From an uncultured Lachnospiraceae bacterium (GTDB taxonomy: Bacteria; Bacillota; Clostridia; Lachnospirales; Lachnospiraceae): a stretch of 64,000 nt of DNA. Positions within the stretch are counted from its first letter, which is position 1, and every line of letters starts with the position of its first letter. Positions 1-8,002 of this stretch are shown here, in pieces. The stretch covers positions 1 to 64,000 of the forward strand of contig CAJUDE010000023.1 of the NCBI GenBank assembly GCA_910585295.1, read 5' to 3'. Below the pieces are notes generated by a model that was not told the DNA's origin, did no database searches, and saw only the letters and a list, made by a program, of their open reading frames with translations. A program made the translations under genes and the position numbers.

Positions 1-72
1 GGCGACAAGCCTACCGAAAGTATCTCCTATTTCAGACAGATAGGAGCCGACGTAAAGAGTTATGCTATCTAA
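1..72 (+). CDS. C-terminal end of an unidentified plus-strand gene
   Basis: The first 72 bases read without a stop in frame 1 and end at a TAA (residues GDKPTESISYFRQIGADVKS, then YAI). This is the last 23 codons of a gene that starts before the window. I do not recognise the family. It converges on the recombinase stub at 121-342, so it probably belongs to the same mobile element. The reading could be fortuitous because it is so short. Confidence 0.4.
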   Translation, partial: GDKPTESISYFRQIGADVKSYAI

Positions 73-120
73 CATACATCAAAAAGAGGTAAGATAACAC
101 CCTCTGCAAAAAAGGTATCG

Positions 121-342
121 TTATCTTACCTCAACAAAATTGGAACCACTGTAACCGTCGTCCACACGTTCCGACACAACGACAATATCCTCTTTGTCCT
201 TCAGGAAATCCTTAATGAGATTTTTCTGGTTAGAAATGCTGTTGCTCTCTGCCTTTGCCGCATCTTTGACGTCGCCATCCTCTTTCGATAACCTCACATA
301 GATGGCGGCATGATAGATTTTTTGGTAATCATATAAAACCAC
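121..342 (-). pseudogene. Serine recombinase, N-terminal stub
   Basis: The 73 residues match the start of the resolvase/invertase catalytic domain of large serine recombinases of the TnpX/Tn4451 type. AIYVRLSKEDGD carries the catalytic Ser region, ESNSISNQKNLIKDFL is the usual helix, and DDGYSG the following loop. The frame then stops after FVEVR, so the rest of the catalytic domain, the recombinase domain and the zinc ribbon (normally more than 450 residues) are missing. Intact relatives excise and integrate mobilizable elements. This fragment cannot, and probably marks the end of a decayed element. Confidence 0.75.
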
Positions 343-478
343 TCCTTCTATTTTGAATTATCAGAAAATAACGAAGTAAAATCTTCTATGTAATAGAAAG
401 AGCCGCATTCAATTTAGTCCTGAAATCATTTTAACACGCCTCTTTCCGTTTGTCCGCTGCTTTTTTCAATTTATTTTT

Positions 479-727
479 CTATACGGATAAGAGCATATTT
501 TCAAATGCCTCCTCCATAGAAACACCGTTTTCAGCGAACCTTACCTTGACTTTCATATTCCCTATCCTTACAAGATATGGGTTCCCCGCCTGCTTAAGAT
601 ACTGCTGCCTGCGTTTTTCCAACGGCAGCCCTTTGTCTATCCTGATTCCGGATATATCCGTCAGGCTGCCAATTTCCACATCTTCAAAATCCACTGCCAG
701 CAATGCCCTGTATTCCCCTGCCGTCAT
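479..727 (-). CDS. DUF6870-type small protein
   Basis: This is an 82-residue protein resembling the DUF6870 family, which is common on mobile elements of Clostridia and has no known function. Family-like features are an early V-D-F-E-D segment, an I-R-I-D-K-G-LP stretch, a KRRQQYLKQAGNPYLVRIGN core and a closing segment rich in acidic and hydrophobic residues. It lies 24 bases downstream of the MazF-like toxin on the same strand, probably in one transcript. It could be accessory to that toxin, but nothing in the sequence shows an antitoxin role. The family name comes from memory of the pattern, not from a search. Confidence 0.6.
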   Translation of the reverse strand: MTAGEYRALLAVDFEDVEIGSLTDISGIRIDKGLPLEKRRQQYLKQAGNPYLVRIGNMKVKVRFAENGVSMEEAFENMLLSV

Positions 728-751
728 TTCCTTCTCCTTTCCCGCTTCCTT

Positions 752-1105
752 TTATGCCGCAAGCCCGCACTGCACCTTTACCGCATGACCAATCTCCGCC
801 AGCTTTCTTTTACTTACCCTGCCAGTCACTTCCATAATGTCCGAATAGGCAACGGAAGTAATCTGTTCGCATAGGGCAAGGCCGTGGCGGTACAGCCCGG
901 TATTCCTGTACCCATTCAGAAACACATGGGTTGGCAGGTATTCCTTTTTGTGTATCTTTGAGGTAAGCGGCACAACCGTAATAACCTGGCTGTATTTATT
1001 TGCCATGTTATTGCTGATTACGACACAAGTCCGGATTCCCGACTGGACTGACGTCTCATGCTGCCCCAAATCCACAATGATAATGTCGCCTCTTTTAATC
1101 TTCAT
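752..1105 (-). CDS. MazF/PemK-family toxin (endoribonuclease)
   Basis: This 117-residue protein has the SH3-like barrel pattern of MazF/PemK toxins: KRGDIIIVDLG at the N-terminus, then SGIRTCVVISNN, ITVVPLTSK and ALCEQITSV. Family members cleave mRNA at short sequences and are usually paired with a small antitoxin. An ATG 12 bases upstream is possible, but GGAGG lies six bases before the start used here. No typical MazE or RHH antitoxin is next to it. The upstream gene is resolvase-like and the downstream gene DUF6870-like, an arrangement typical of orphan MazF genes on integrative elements. Confidence 0.85.
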   Translation of the reverse strand: MKIKRGDIIIVDLGQHETSVQSGIRTCVVISNNMANKYSQVITVVPLTSKIHKKEYLPTHVFLNGYRNTGLYRHGLALCEQITSVAYSDIMEVTGRVSKRKLAEIGHAVKVQCGLAA

Positions 1106-1158
1106 AACTGCCTCCATCTATAAGCGGGGAAAGCACAGCCTCCCCCTCCAATACTTCT

Positions 1159-1602
1159 TCAATATACTCCACCGCCTCCTGCCCCATCCTCTACCACATG
1201 CTCTGACGGACAAGGGATAATCCGGTATTTCCTATCATTCCCATAAGCATTGCTGACAAATTCGCCTGTGTCTGCCAGATACACCCGCACATCCATATCT
1301 GCCATATCTCCCACGAATTTCTCCCAATCGGAATCATCCTCTGTCACGTCATACTGGTTTCGGACTACCAAAACCTCATAACCCGTGTTTACAGTGGCAT
1401 TGACGACAGACTTTACCACCGGTCTGTCCATATCCATATCCCCGATCAGGTTATGCTCCACTGCTACATCCTCCACAAGAATGTTTCTCTTAGCACACTG
1501 CACTTTTATCTGCATTACCATCTGCTCCACATTCTCCTGTGACTTCATGCTGCTTAAAAACAAAACACCCTTTGCAATCGGGTTTTCCTCATAATTCATC
1601 AT
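1159..1602 (-). CDS. Resolvase-fold protein without DNA-binding domain
   Basis: This is a 147-residue protein starting at the ATG six bases after GGAGG. Its order of segments follows the serine-recombinase catalytic domain: a strand with serines (VLFLSSMKSQENVE), a helix (QMVMQIKVQCAKRN), a second strand, DMDRPVVKSVVN and a GYEVLVVRNQYDVTED segment where resolvases have KLDRLSR. The key arginines of that last motif are mostly lost and no HTH or zinc ribbon follows. It may be a catalytically dead accessory protein of the element. It sits just upstream of the MazF-like gene on the same strand. The assignment rests on pattern similarity only. Confidence 0.5.
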   Translation of the reverse strand: MMNYEENPIAKGVLFLSSMKSQENVEQMVMQIKVQCAKRNILVEDVAVEHNLIGDMDMDRPVVKSVVNATVNTGYEVLVVRNQYDVTEDDSDWEKFVGDMADMDVRVYLADTGEFVSNAYGNDRKYRIIPCPSEHVVEDGAGGGGVY

Positions 1603-1699
1603 AAATGACCTCCAATTCAACATATCTGTTTCTTGTTCCATAGGGAAAAACTTGCCGGCTATGTTATCCTCCCATATAAATGCTCCCATCCCCACAAAG

Positions 1700-2060
1700 C
1701 CCTGAATATTATATTGTTTGATTCTTATTTAGGACGAAAGCATTTATATCAGAGGACAACCGGCTGCATACGCAGCCAATCATCCCCATTGTGAAAGAAC
1801 ACTGATTTTGCGTTCTTTCACAGTCTGGCATAGTAAACTCCAGACTTTTATCCCCCAGCCGGGTTACACACATGGAACTGCGCCTGTTCCCACTGCACTT
1901 CCACCAGCCCATCCGGTTTCATGTGCAAGTCGCCACACCCACGAAAGGATTATCTTCTGCAATCGTGGTGTCCGTATAATCCGTTACCTCCAGATGCTGC
2001 TCTGGTAGGCCGTAACCTCTGCTCCAATCCTTCACGGGCAACATTGTGATTTATAAATCA
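1700..2060 (-). pseudogene. Decayed coding sequence in two frames
   Basis: Two minus-strand reading frames look coding and join by a frameshift near 1920. One runs from an ATG at 2044 to a TGA at 1919 (41 residues, including DWSRGYGLPEQHLEV and TIAEDNPFVG). The other ends at a TAA near 1848 with LVEVQWEQAQFHVCNPAGG. Together they look like the C-terminal part of one mobile-element gene of unknown family. A 16-bp palindrome, GTGATTTATAAATCAC, lies just upstream at about 2048-2063. Nothing else is visible in this stretch. Confidence 0.35.
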
Positions 2061-2299
2061 CATGACGAATCAAAATTCGCATTAGAAAAATGCTGACGCA
2101 TTTTTCACAAATGTTCCAAAAACATCTAATCACTATGCAGGATTATCATGGCACGAAATGGGTTCCGGCCACTCTGCCATACGGCAAAGCGGAAATATAT
2201 CGGAATGTGTGCTTGTCCTATTCAATTTGTAAAGCCATTATAAAACCTTTTTTCCAAAAATCAGATACCACAGTTCGGTTACTTGTAACCGTATGGCGG

Positions 2300-2623
2300 T
2301 TACCTCTGCTGATATTTTTTTATGTTTCTTATCAGATTTTCCGTTGTGGCACGGACAATGCTTTTCTGGCTGTCTGTCAGCCCCTCAGACAGGCTGCTTA
2401 TGTAATCCCGGTCCTCCCCGTATACCAGATAATCAATGGAAATATTATAATAATCCGCTACCATAATCAGACTGTCTATACTTCCACCGTTCTGGCCCTG
2501 CTCCAGCTTACGGTATCTACTGAGAGAAAATCCCATCTTCTCTGCCGCCTCGCTCTGGGTTAAATTACTGTCTGCCCTTAAATCCCTTATCCTCTCTGCG
2601 CTTTTTTGCACATCATAATACAT
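2300..2623 (-). CDS. XRE-family transcriptional regulator
   Basis: This 107-residue protein starts at MYYDVQKS, seven bases after AGGAGG. Residues about 10-65 form a Cro/C1-type helix-turn-helix: RIRDLRADSNLTQSEAAEKM, then SLSRYRKLEQGQNGGSIDSL and IDYLVYGED. The remaining 40 residues are a charged helical tail. Such proteins regulate mobile-element or neighbouring genes. It is the first gene of the minus-strand set that runs on to the resolvase-like and MazF-like genes, with about 700 bases of decayed sequence in between. Confidence 0.85.
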   Translation of the reverse strand: MYYDVQKSAERIRDLRADSNLTQSEAAEKMGFSLSRYRKLEQGQNGGSIDSLIMVADYYNISIDYLVYGEDRDYISSLSEGLTDSQKSIVRATTENLIRNIKKYQQR

Positions 2624-3064
2624 ACTTAAACCTCCTGACTTTCTGTCCTGTTTGAGCAAAAAATCAGGAGGCTGTCGGGGAACGGCATCGAAAAATCCGA
2701 TACCTGCTTATTGTCATAATTGGTAATCTGATAAGGAATAATAGAAAGATAAAAAGAAATTCCAAAGAATTTGTCGAAATAAAAAATACCACAATCCCCT
2801 TGAGGACTATGGTATATAGATATATATTATTCTTTTTTCTGTATCGTTTTTTGCACCGTTTCCAATGCAACGGTTCCAGCTTCACATCATTCCCTTTCCG
2901 GGAAAAGAACTGTATAACATACTCCCTGTACTTTCCTCATCAAATTTTGTAGATAAGGGAATTATATTAGATAAAAACGAGGAAACACCGAGGATTTACC
3001 GAGATTTTGACGAAGAATATCGCAAGTTTAGACAAAAAAACAGCCTGGTTTTACCCGACTGCCA
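2624..3064. other. Intergenic stretch, no supported gene
   Basis: This AT-rich stretch separates the XRE gene from the fusion gene ending at 3065. Open frames on both strands are short, lack a Shine-Dalgarno sequence and have unconvincing composition. The AGGAGG for the XRE start lies at its left edge. I see no convincing hairpin followed by a T-run. Confidence 0.5.
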
Positions 3065-3676
3065 TTATTCTGATTGAATTTCAAAGCAGTATCCCACTTC
3101 TCTGGTACATTGGACGGAAAACGATGGCACTTTACTAAGTTTTTTTCGCAGATTACGGACATGATAACCAATTGTGTCATTTATCTCACCAGAGGGAAAA
3201 CCACCCCATACACATTGATAAAACTCCTTTTCTTTCATAATCTGCTGCTGCACTTCCAAACTGCGCTGACTGATCGGTTCTAATGGGTTTTCCAAATCAT
3301 AAAGAAGTTTTTGGGTTGCCTGTAATGCCGATTGCACGGAATTACCCAAAATGTCGTTATAGTTTGGTTTGCCCTTAAGTTGATTGGTAAGCCGTTGCAC
3401 CATCATCTGGGATATATGTCCCATCATTCCATTTTTCTTTCTGCCCATACCATCTATGCCAACCTCTGCTGCCGCTTCCATCCATGCTGTCTTTACTTTT
3501 TCCGGTGCGTTTGGTGCAACAGAACGAAAGGCTTTTTCTGCATGATCGTTTTTAACAGCATCTTCCTTTTCAATTAACATGTCCATGAATTGATTTTCAG
3601 ACACATTATTTTCTGTTTGTTTTGTTTCGTACCCTGCCATCGGGTAACCTACTGTTCCTATCGCATTAACACTCAT
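3065..3676 (-). CDS. Unknown protein fused to part of an OmpR-type DNA-binding domain
   Basis: This 203-residue protein starts at MSVNAIGTVGYPMAGYE after GGAGG. Residues 1 to about 150 belong to an unrecognised cytosolic-looking type with a polar N-terminus and a helical core (VKTAWMEAAAEVG, HISQMMVQRLTNQL, SALQATQKLLYDLE). From about residue 152 the sequence changes to the second half of a winged helix of the OmpR/PhoB type: QCVWG, DTIGYHVRNLRKKL, then REVGYCFE. The first helices of that domain are absent, so it probably cannot bind DNA alone. It looks like a deletion junction between two genes. It is last in the run below the GHKL/LytTR pair. Confidence 0.6.
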   Translation of the reverse strand: MSVNAIGTVGYPMAGYETKQTENNVSENQFMDMLIEKEDAVKNDHAEKAFRSVAPNAPEKVKTAWMEAAAEVGIDGMGRKKNGMMGHISQMMVQRLTNQLKGKPNYNDILGNSVQSALQATQKLLYDLENPLEPISQRSLEVQQQIMKEKEFYQCVWGGFPSGEINDTIGYHVRNLRKKLSKVPSFSVQCTREVGYCFEIQSE

Positions 3677-3844
3677 TCTTCCAATCCTCCATTATTGTCA
3701 ATTATTTTGTAACTCCTCTGTCAGTCAGAGCCACCACTGCTCCCTTGCAATAAGTCCAAGCAGACCACAGAGGCACTCTTTTAAGTACCTCTGCCAAATA
3801 AAGACGTAAGGGATATTCATATCTGCTCATTACAAACGTCCATA

Positions 3845-4417
3845 TCAAATTTTTATATCCAGACCTTCTGTCGTACCTGATTTTCCAGACACCATTGATG
3901 TAATGCTTTCATCCGCAAAAATCTTATCCAGCAATCCTTTCGGAATAGGTTTTCCAGCAGCCCAACCGGGCACTTCCGCTTTAATAGCAGCTGTAACCTT
4001 CTTTGATATTCCTAAATGCAGTTGGTTCAGAGTCCAACATGCTGATAAACGGTCTTCCTTTTTCAGTGTCTTATAATATTCATTATTTTTACGGTAATAG
4101 GCATCCCACTCAGCCTCATTATCCCCTGACATACCATTGTATTTGTAATAGGCCATTTTTACATCTTCTAAAACATGCTGTTTCATCTCATCCGATACCG
4201 GAATAATTTTTTTGTAATCACTTCTTCCTGTGACACACATTCCCTCCACACCATAGGAGTTTTTGCGATGACCAGAGAGAAAATCTTCCAGTGTATTCCT
4301 GCCACCGGCACTAGCCCGTCTTGATAAAGCCGTATTGCCAAATGGCTTATTTGTTCTGTTTCCATTCATCCTTGAAAAAAGCTGTAAAATTCCTTGATTA
4401 TTGTTTACTATCCTCAT
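3845..4417 (-). CDS. Unknown protein of the 3-8 kb cassette
   Basis: This is a 190-residue protein with AAGGAGG ahead of its ATG. I do not recognise the family. The N-terminus (MRIVNNNQGILQLFSRMNGN) is polar with scattered hydrophobics and no signal peptide, and somewhat resembles substrates of flagellar-type export, though this is weak. The middle holds VSDEMKQHVLEDVKMAYYKYNG and an EAEWDAYYRKNNEYY segment. It ends SGTTEGLDIKI, a DIKI-like tail similar to the MDLTI/MDISI ends of the neighbouring paralogues. It lies between the fusion gene and a DUF6033-like gene. Confidence 0.55.
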   Translation of the reverse strand: MRIVNNNQGILQLFSRMNGNRTNKPFGNTALSRRASAGGRNTLEDFLSGHRKNSYGVEGMCVTGRSDYKKIIPVSDEMKQHVLEDVKMAYYKYNGMSGDNEAEWDAYYRKNNEYYKTLKKEDRLSACWTLNQLHLGISKKVTAAIKAEVPGWAAGKPIPKGLLDKIFADESITSMVSGKSGTTEGLDIKI

Positions 4418-4442
4418 AATAATTCCTCCTTGCGTCCAACTG

Positions 4443-5081
4443 CTATATGGTTAAATCCATCTGCATGCCCTTTCCATCTTCCTGCAATTTTTCAGACAAA
4501 CTTGTTTCCGTTTCTGCCCTCTTTTCTTTTATCTTCTCTAACAGTTTTTCTAAAGATTCCGCTTTCTCCAACTGCTTTTCCTTTAATTCTTCTTCCTCTT
4601 TTTTCTTCGCACGTTTTTCCTCTAACTGTTCCTGTAATATCTTTTTGTAAGATACAGACTGGCTTTCTTTGGATGGTTTATGCCTGCTAACACTCCAGTA
4701 AGTAACTTTCCCATCTTTATCTATAGCTGTACCACAAGCCACCATTTCATTCCCATGTGCTTCAATCCCATCTTTCATTATCCCCGCTGCCTCTGGAACT
4801 TCAGCAATATACTTTTCATACTTTGCTGCTATCGCCGGATCAGATGCCATCTTCTCAATAACATTAGAGGCAATGACTATGTTATTTCCACCACTGCTCC
4901 CAAACATATAGGCATCTTCCTGTTTTCCATTCTTAAAATCTGCTACTGTTATATTCACATCGGGATATTTTCCTTTCAATCCATTCAAATATTCCTGTGT
5001 ACTTCCAGAAACTCCATTGCTCCCATTTGTCTTGCTTGCTGCATAAGTGTTTGTGTAATCCGTTACTCCTGTAATTGCCAT
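4443..5081 (-). CDS. DUF6033-like protein, paralogue 1
   Basis: This 212-residue protein has AGGAGG before MAITGVTDYTNTYAA. It is closely similar to the product of 6298-6933 and more distantly to that of 7349-8002. Visible parts are a polar N-terminus, a globular core with KYPDVNITVADF and VIEKMASDPAIAAKYEKY, a D-x-D-G-K-V-x-Y-W strand (about 123-131) and a long Lys/Glu coiled coil (about 145-195), ending GMQMDLTI. There is no signal peptide or membrane segment. The pattern resembles DUF6033, a family of unknown function mostly from Lachnospiraceae. The family name is from memory. Confidence 0.65.
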   Translation of the reverse strand: MAITGVTDYTNTYAASKTNGSNGVSGSTQEYLNGLKGKYPDVNITVADFKNGKQEDAYMFGSSGGNNIVIASNVIEKMASDPAIAAKYEKYIAEVPEAAGIMKDGIEAHGNEMVACGTAIDKDGKVTYWSVSRHKPSKESQSVSYKKILQEQLEEKRAKKKEEEELKEKQLEKAESLEKLLEKIKEKRAETETSLSEKLQEDGKGMQMDLTI

Positions 5082-5117
5082 AATATCATCCTCCTAGATA
5101 AAATCTTACAATCTATA

Positions 5118-5149
5118 GGAATCTTTTGAACTGGTAAGTTCAAAGATTC
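5118..5149. other. Intergenic hairpin
   Basis: GAATCTTTTGAAC pairs almost perfectly with GTTCAAAGATTC around a TGGTAA loop, between the 356-residue gene and DUF6033-like paralogue 1. On the minus strand no T-run follows, so it is more likely an mRNA processing or stabilising element, or an operator, than a terminator. Confidence 0.4.
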
Positions 5150-5188
5150 AGATTCATTTTTTTATACATCTAACTACTTCTTTTACCA

Positions 5189-6259
5189 TCAAATCATCAA
5201 CCATTTCATAAACCGATTTAAGTTGTTACTAATCCATGAGTTTGAAAGGCTGCTCTGGTTTTGCAGGCTTTGAAAAAATGATTGAAAATTATTATATTTC
5301 ACATTCTTAAATGTAGCCGGCAGTTCTGTCTTTTCCATAGTTTCTTTCCAGTCAGCATAATCACTGTCAACTTTTGTATTAGAAGAACCATTCAGCATCT
5401 CCTTTGTAGCTTTCGTATATAACTCTATAAATTTAGCAGCATGGCTCTCACCATCTTTGTTGTTTATAATGCTCTGATTTAATTCATTTATCTGATTATA
5501 TAAATCGGTATCATTTGCCCTCAGCCAGTTCTCCATATCCACATAGTTACTTGGCGTACCAGACATACGCACCTGCCCCTCATGAGTGTTATATACCACC
5601 TTACCTCTGTCTGAAACAGAACCATTCAAACCATACTTTGCAATCGTTTCCATTGCCGACATATAATCGGCTGCATGGGCTTCATCAAGGTAATTTTCTG
5701 CCAGATATTTTGCTGTTTCTAATCCAAAAGCAATCATATCCTGTCTTTCCTGCCCTGACATTCCCGAAGCATCACTTGGCATAAGGTAATTAGAGATAAT
5801 TCCCATTGTGGAACTAATCACACTATCGTCTGCACCTGAAAGGCTGTTGTATAGCTGTTCATTTGTTTCAAAGTTCGGGATTACGATTCTGTGCGTATTC
5901 TCAAGCTGTATTACATTCTCTTCCTGAAAAGCGGCATCTCTTGCTTCTTTCTCCGCCACTTCTTCTGCTGTCACTTCCCTATTAGACATAAATTTCTTGC
6001 TATCTGCAAGTGCCGCAAGACCATCTCCAGAAAACTGTACTAAAACATTTTCCCCATACTGTGAAGAAATGTCATTCATGACCTTCATGGTTTCTTCTTT
6101 TGACATTTTATCCATAACCTTGTTGCCATCTTCGTCCGTGGTATTGAACCGATATTTTACTATGGTATCTTTTCTTGCTGCTGAATTGGAGCCATAACTT
6201 TTCAACTGCTCCGTTCCCATGTAAAACTGGCTGTAATCGTGATTAACATTTATTGACAT
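5189..6259 (-). CDS. Unknown 356-residue protein of the cassette
   Basis: The gene starts at MSINVNHDYSQFYMG after AAGGAGG. It has no signal peptide, membrane segment or catalytic motif that I recognise. Residues 1-100 hold a KYRFNTTDEDGNKVMDKMSKEE-like region with a D-E-D-G-N loop similar to the D-x-N/D-G loop of its neighbours. The middle (about 140-230) is helical with EAHAADYMSAMETIAKYG. The C-terminus is Ser/Asn-rich (NNFQSFFQSLQNQSSLSNSW). The similar polar N-terminus and its position suggest it acts with the neighbouring DUF6033-like proteins. Confidence 0.6.
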   Translation of the reverse strand: MSINVNHDYSQFYMGTEQLKSYGSNSAARKDTIVKYRFNTTDEDGNKVMDKMSKEETMKVMNDISSQYGENVLVQFSGDGLAALADSKKFMSNREVTAEEVAEKEARDAAFQEENVIQLENTHRIVIPNFETNEQLYNSLSGADDSVISSTMGIISNYLMPSDASGMSGQERQDMIAFGLETAKYLAENYLDEAHAADYMSAMETIAKYGLNGSVSDRGKVVYNTHEGQVRMSGTPSNYVDMENWLRANDTDLYNQINELNQSIINNKDGESHAAKFIELYTKATKEMLNGSSNTKVDSDYADWKETMEKTELPATFKNVKYNNFQSFFQSLQNQSSLSNSWISNNLNRFMKWLMI

Positions 6260-6297
6260 AAGATTATCCTCCTTAAAACTTATCTTAAATGCTATAA

Positions 6298-6933
6298 CTA
6301 TATGGATATATCCATCTGCATGCCTTTTCCATCTTCCTGCACTTTCACAGACTGGCTTGTTTCCGTCTCCATCTGCTTTGCTTTCATCTTCTCCAACATC
6401 TTTTCTAAAGATTCTGCCTTTGCCAGTTTCTTCTCCTGAAATTCCTCTTCCTCTTTTCTTTTTGCACGCTTTTCTGCTATCTGTTTCTGTATCTTGTCCT
6501 TATACACTGTTCCGGGATTCTCCATTTTATCTTTACTTCTGCCAACCATCCAGTAGGATATTTTCCCGTTTTTGTCAATAACGGCTCCTGCACCAAGTAT
6601 CTCATCATTATTTTCTCGTGCAAATTTTTCCACCCTCTCTGCATTTCCTGACATTTCCGCAAAAACCTTTTCATATTTTGCCGCTGCTGCCGGATCAGAT
6701 GCCATTTTTTCAATAATACTGGAAGAAACTGCTATGTTGTTATAACCCCTGCTCCCAAGCATATAGGCATCTGACTGTTTCTCACTGTTAAAGTCTGCTA
6801 CTGTTATGTTCACGCCAGGATATTTTTCTTTCAGCTCCTTTAAGTAGTTTTGCGTACTACTCGTGGTACTACTCTCGTTTGCCCTGCCTGCCGCATAAGT
6901 GTTTGTGTAATCCGTTACCCCTGTAATTGCCAT
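6298..6933 (-). CDS. DUF6033-like protein, paralogue 2
   Basis: This 211-residue protein is nearly the same as paralogue 1 at both ends (MAITGVTDYTNTYAA and GMQMDISI) but diverges in the middle. The core again has KYPGVNITVADF, SIIEKMASDPAAAAKYEKVF and D-K-N-G-K-I-S-Y-W. The coiled coil contains KRAKRKEEEEFQEKKLAKAE. AAGGAGG precedes the ATG. Two diverged copies separated by one unrelated gene suggest old duplication with different specificities rather than a recent repeat. Confidence 0.65.
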   Translation of the reverse strand: MAITGVTDYTNTYAAGRANESSTTSSTQNYLKELKEKYPGVNITVADFNSEKQSDAYMLGSRGYNNIAVSSSIIEKMASDPAAAAKYEKVFAEMSGNAERVEKFARENNDEILGAGAVIDKNGKISYWMVGRSKDKMENPGTVYKDKIQKQIAEKRAKRKEEEEFQEKKLAKAESLEKMLEKMKAKQMETETSQSVKVQEDGKGMQMDISI

Positions 6934-7104
6934 AATTTTGTCCTCCTTGATAAAATTTTTATTTTATTTCAATAGGGGCATCTTTGTAAATAAGCGCCTC
7001 CTATATTCCCTTAAGATAAATTCGTGTAGCCTACCTATTCAAAAAATCCCGAAATTGATTTAAGTCTAGGCATATTTTTTACTATTTCTTAGAAACAAAG
7101 TTCC

Positions 7105-7370
7105 TTATAACTCCACTATATTCTTTTCATAAGCATTAAACGCTGCCTGAGTTACCAAGTTTCTTTTATAGTATCGTTCTTCTATCTCCTGCTCTAATAT
7201 CTTTCGTTTCAAAGCACTTTTCTCCGCCAATTTCTCATATTCTGCGTGTTTTGCTTCTCTTGCTTTGCGTGCTTCAACAAATTCTGATGATGAAACAGTA
7301 AATCTTCCCTCACCTACCACACAAGCATGGTTAATTTCCCCATTTCCATCAAACGTCATCAGGTTTCTTC
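7105..7370 (-). pseudogene. C-terminal remnant of a second cassette paralogue
   Basis: Downstream of the 217-residue gene, in another frame, about 88 codons read LMTFDGNGEINHACVVGEGR, then a Lys/Glu-rich coiled coil and AFNAYEKNIVEL. This copies the end of the gene just before it (VVILDENGEIAHAVGSSGG plus coiled coil). It is best read as the tail of a tandem paralogue whose front was deleted, leaving the first gene to stop after KKKPDDV inside the junction. The remnant has no start of its own at the junction. A programmed frameshift joining the two seems less likely. Confidence 0.6.
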
Positions 7371-8002
7371 TTTGCCGCCTGCTTTGCTTCAAACTGTCGC
7401 TGTTCTGCCTCTGTCGGTCCAACAAGATTACCTCCTCCACTTGAACCAACCGCATGTGCAATTTCTCCGTTTTCATCTAATATGACTACACAAGAATATA
7501 TCCTACCCGGTGGCAACGTTGCTTCATCATTCACTATAAATTTTTCCACTTTAGCCATTACTTTTTGTGCAAATGCGGGGTCATTCTTCATTTTTTCCTC
7601 TAACGCCGGAGGTACAACGATGGCTTTTTTCCCAAGTGTTGTATCTATCCTTGATTGCACTGATTTATCTGTCAATTTAGGTTCTGCTCCCGTTGGTTTC
7701 CAATCCAACACAGACTCATCTACATTATCATTAAAGAACTGCTCATGCGGAAATTCGTATCTCTCCCATGTACCTTGCGGAATTTTATACGCATCCACCG
7801 TATGATAGTATGCTCCTGGAAACCTCGCCTGCCACATATCCTTGAAACTCATCCCTGCGGCATTCCCTTTATCTGCGACTTTCTCTGCCGCTTTTGCTGC
7901 TGCAATCTCCGCAAAACTTCCATCACCATTCTTTTCTGCCATTGTACTGGTATGGTTGTTTATACCATACTCCCACAGCTTACTTGTCACTCCAAAACCC
8001 AT
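7349..8002 (-). CDS. DUF6033-related protein, paralogue 3
   Basis: This 217-residue protein starts at MGFGVTSKLWEYG, eight bases after AAAGGGG and inside the last codons of the histidine kinase gene, so translation is probably coupled. The core matches the other paralogues: IVVPPALEEKMKNDPAFAQKVM aligns with their VIEKMASDP region, and LDENGEIAHA with their D-x-D-G-K-V-x-Y-W strand. The N-terminal half is longer and different (FKDMWQARFPGAYYHTVDAY). It has no signal peptide. The overlap ties the cassette to the kinase/regulator pair. The C-terminus is probably shortened by the junction near 7370. Confidence 0.65.
   Translation of the reverse strand: MGFGVTSKLWEYGINNHTSTMAEKNGDGSFAEIAAAKAAEKVADKGNAAGMSFKDMWQARFPGAYYHTVDAYKIPQGTWERYEFPHEQFFNDNVDESVLDWKPTGAEPKLTDKSVQSRIDTTLGKKAIVVPPALEEKMKNDPAFAQKVMAKVEKFIVNDEATLPPGRIYSCVVILDENGEIAHAVGSSGGGNLVGPTEAEQRQFEAKQAAKKKPDDV

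Noticed and set aside
450..1220. Plus-strand ORFs of 112 and 90 codons
   Set aside because: They lie opposite the DUF6870 and MazF-like genes, lack Shine-Dalgarno sequences and show the composition of antisense shadows.
2090..2563. Plus-strand 157-codon ORF
   Set aside because: Its second half is opposite the XRE gene; the first part has no family resemblance and no good ribosome-binding site.
7349..7480. Programmed frameshift joining paralogue 3 to the following frame
   Set aside because: The second frame repeats the end of the first rather than continuing it, and no slippery sequence with a downstream structure is evident.
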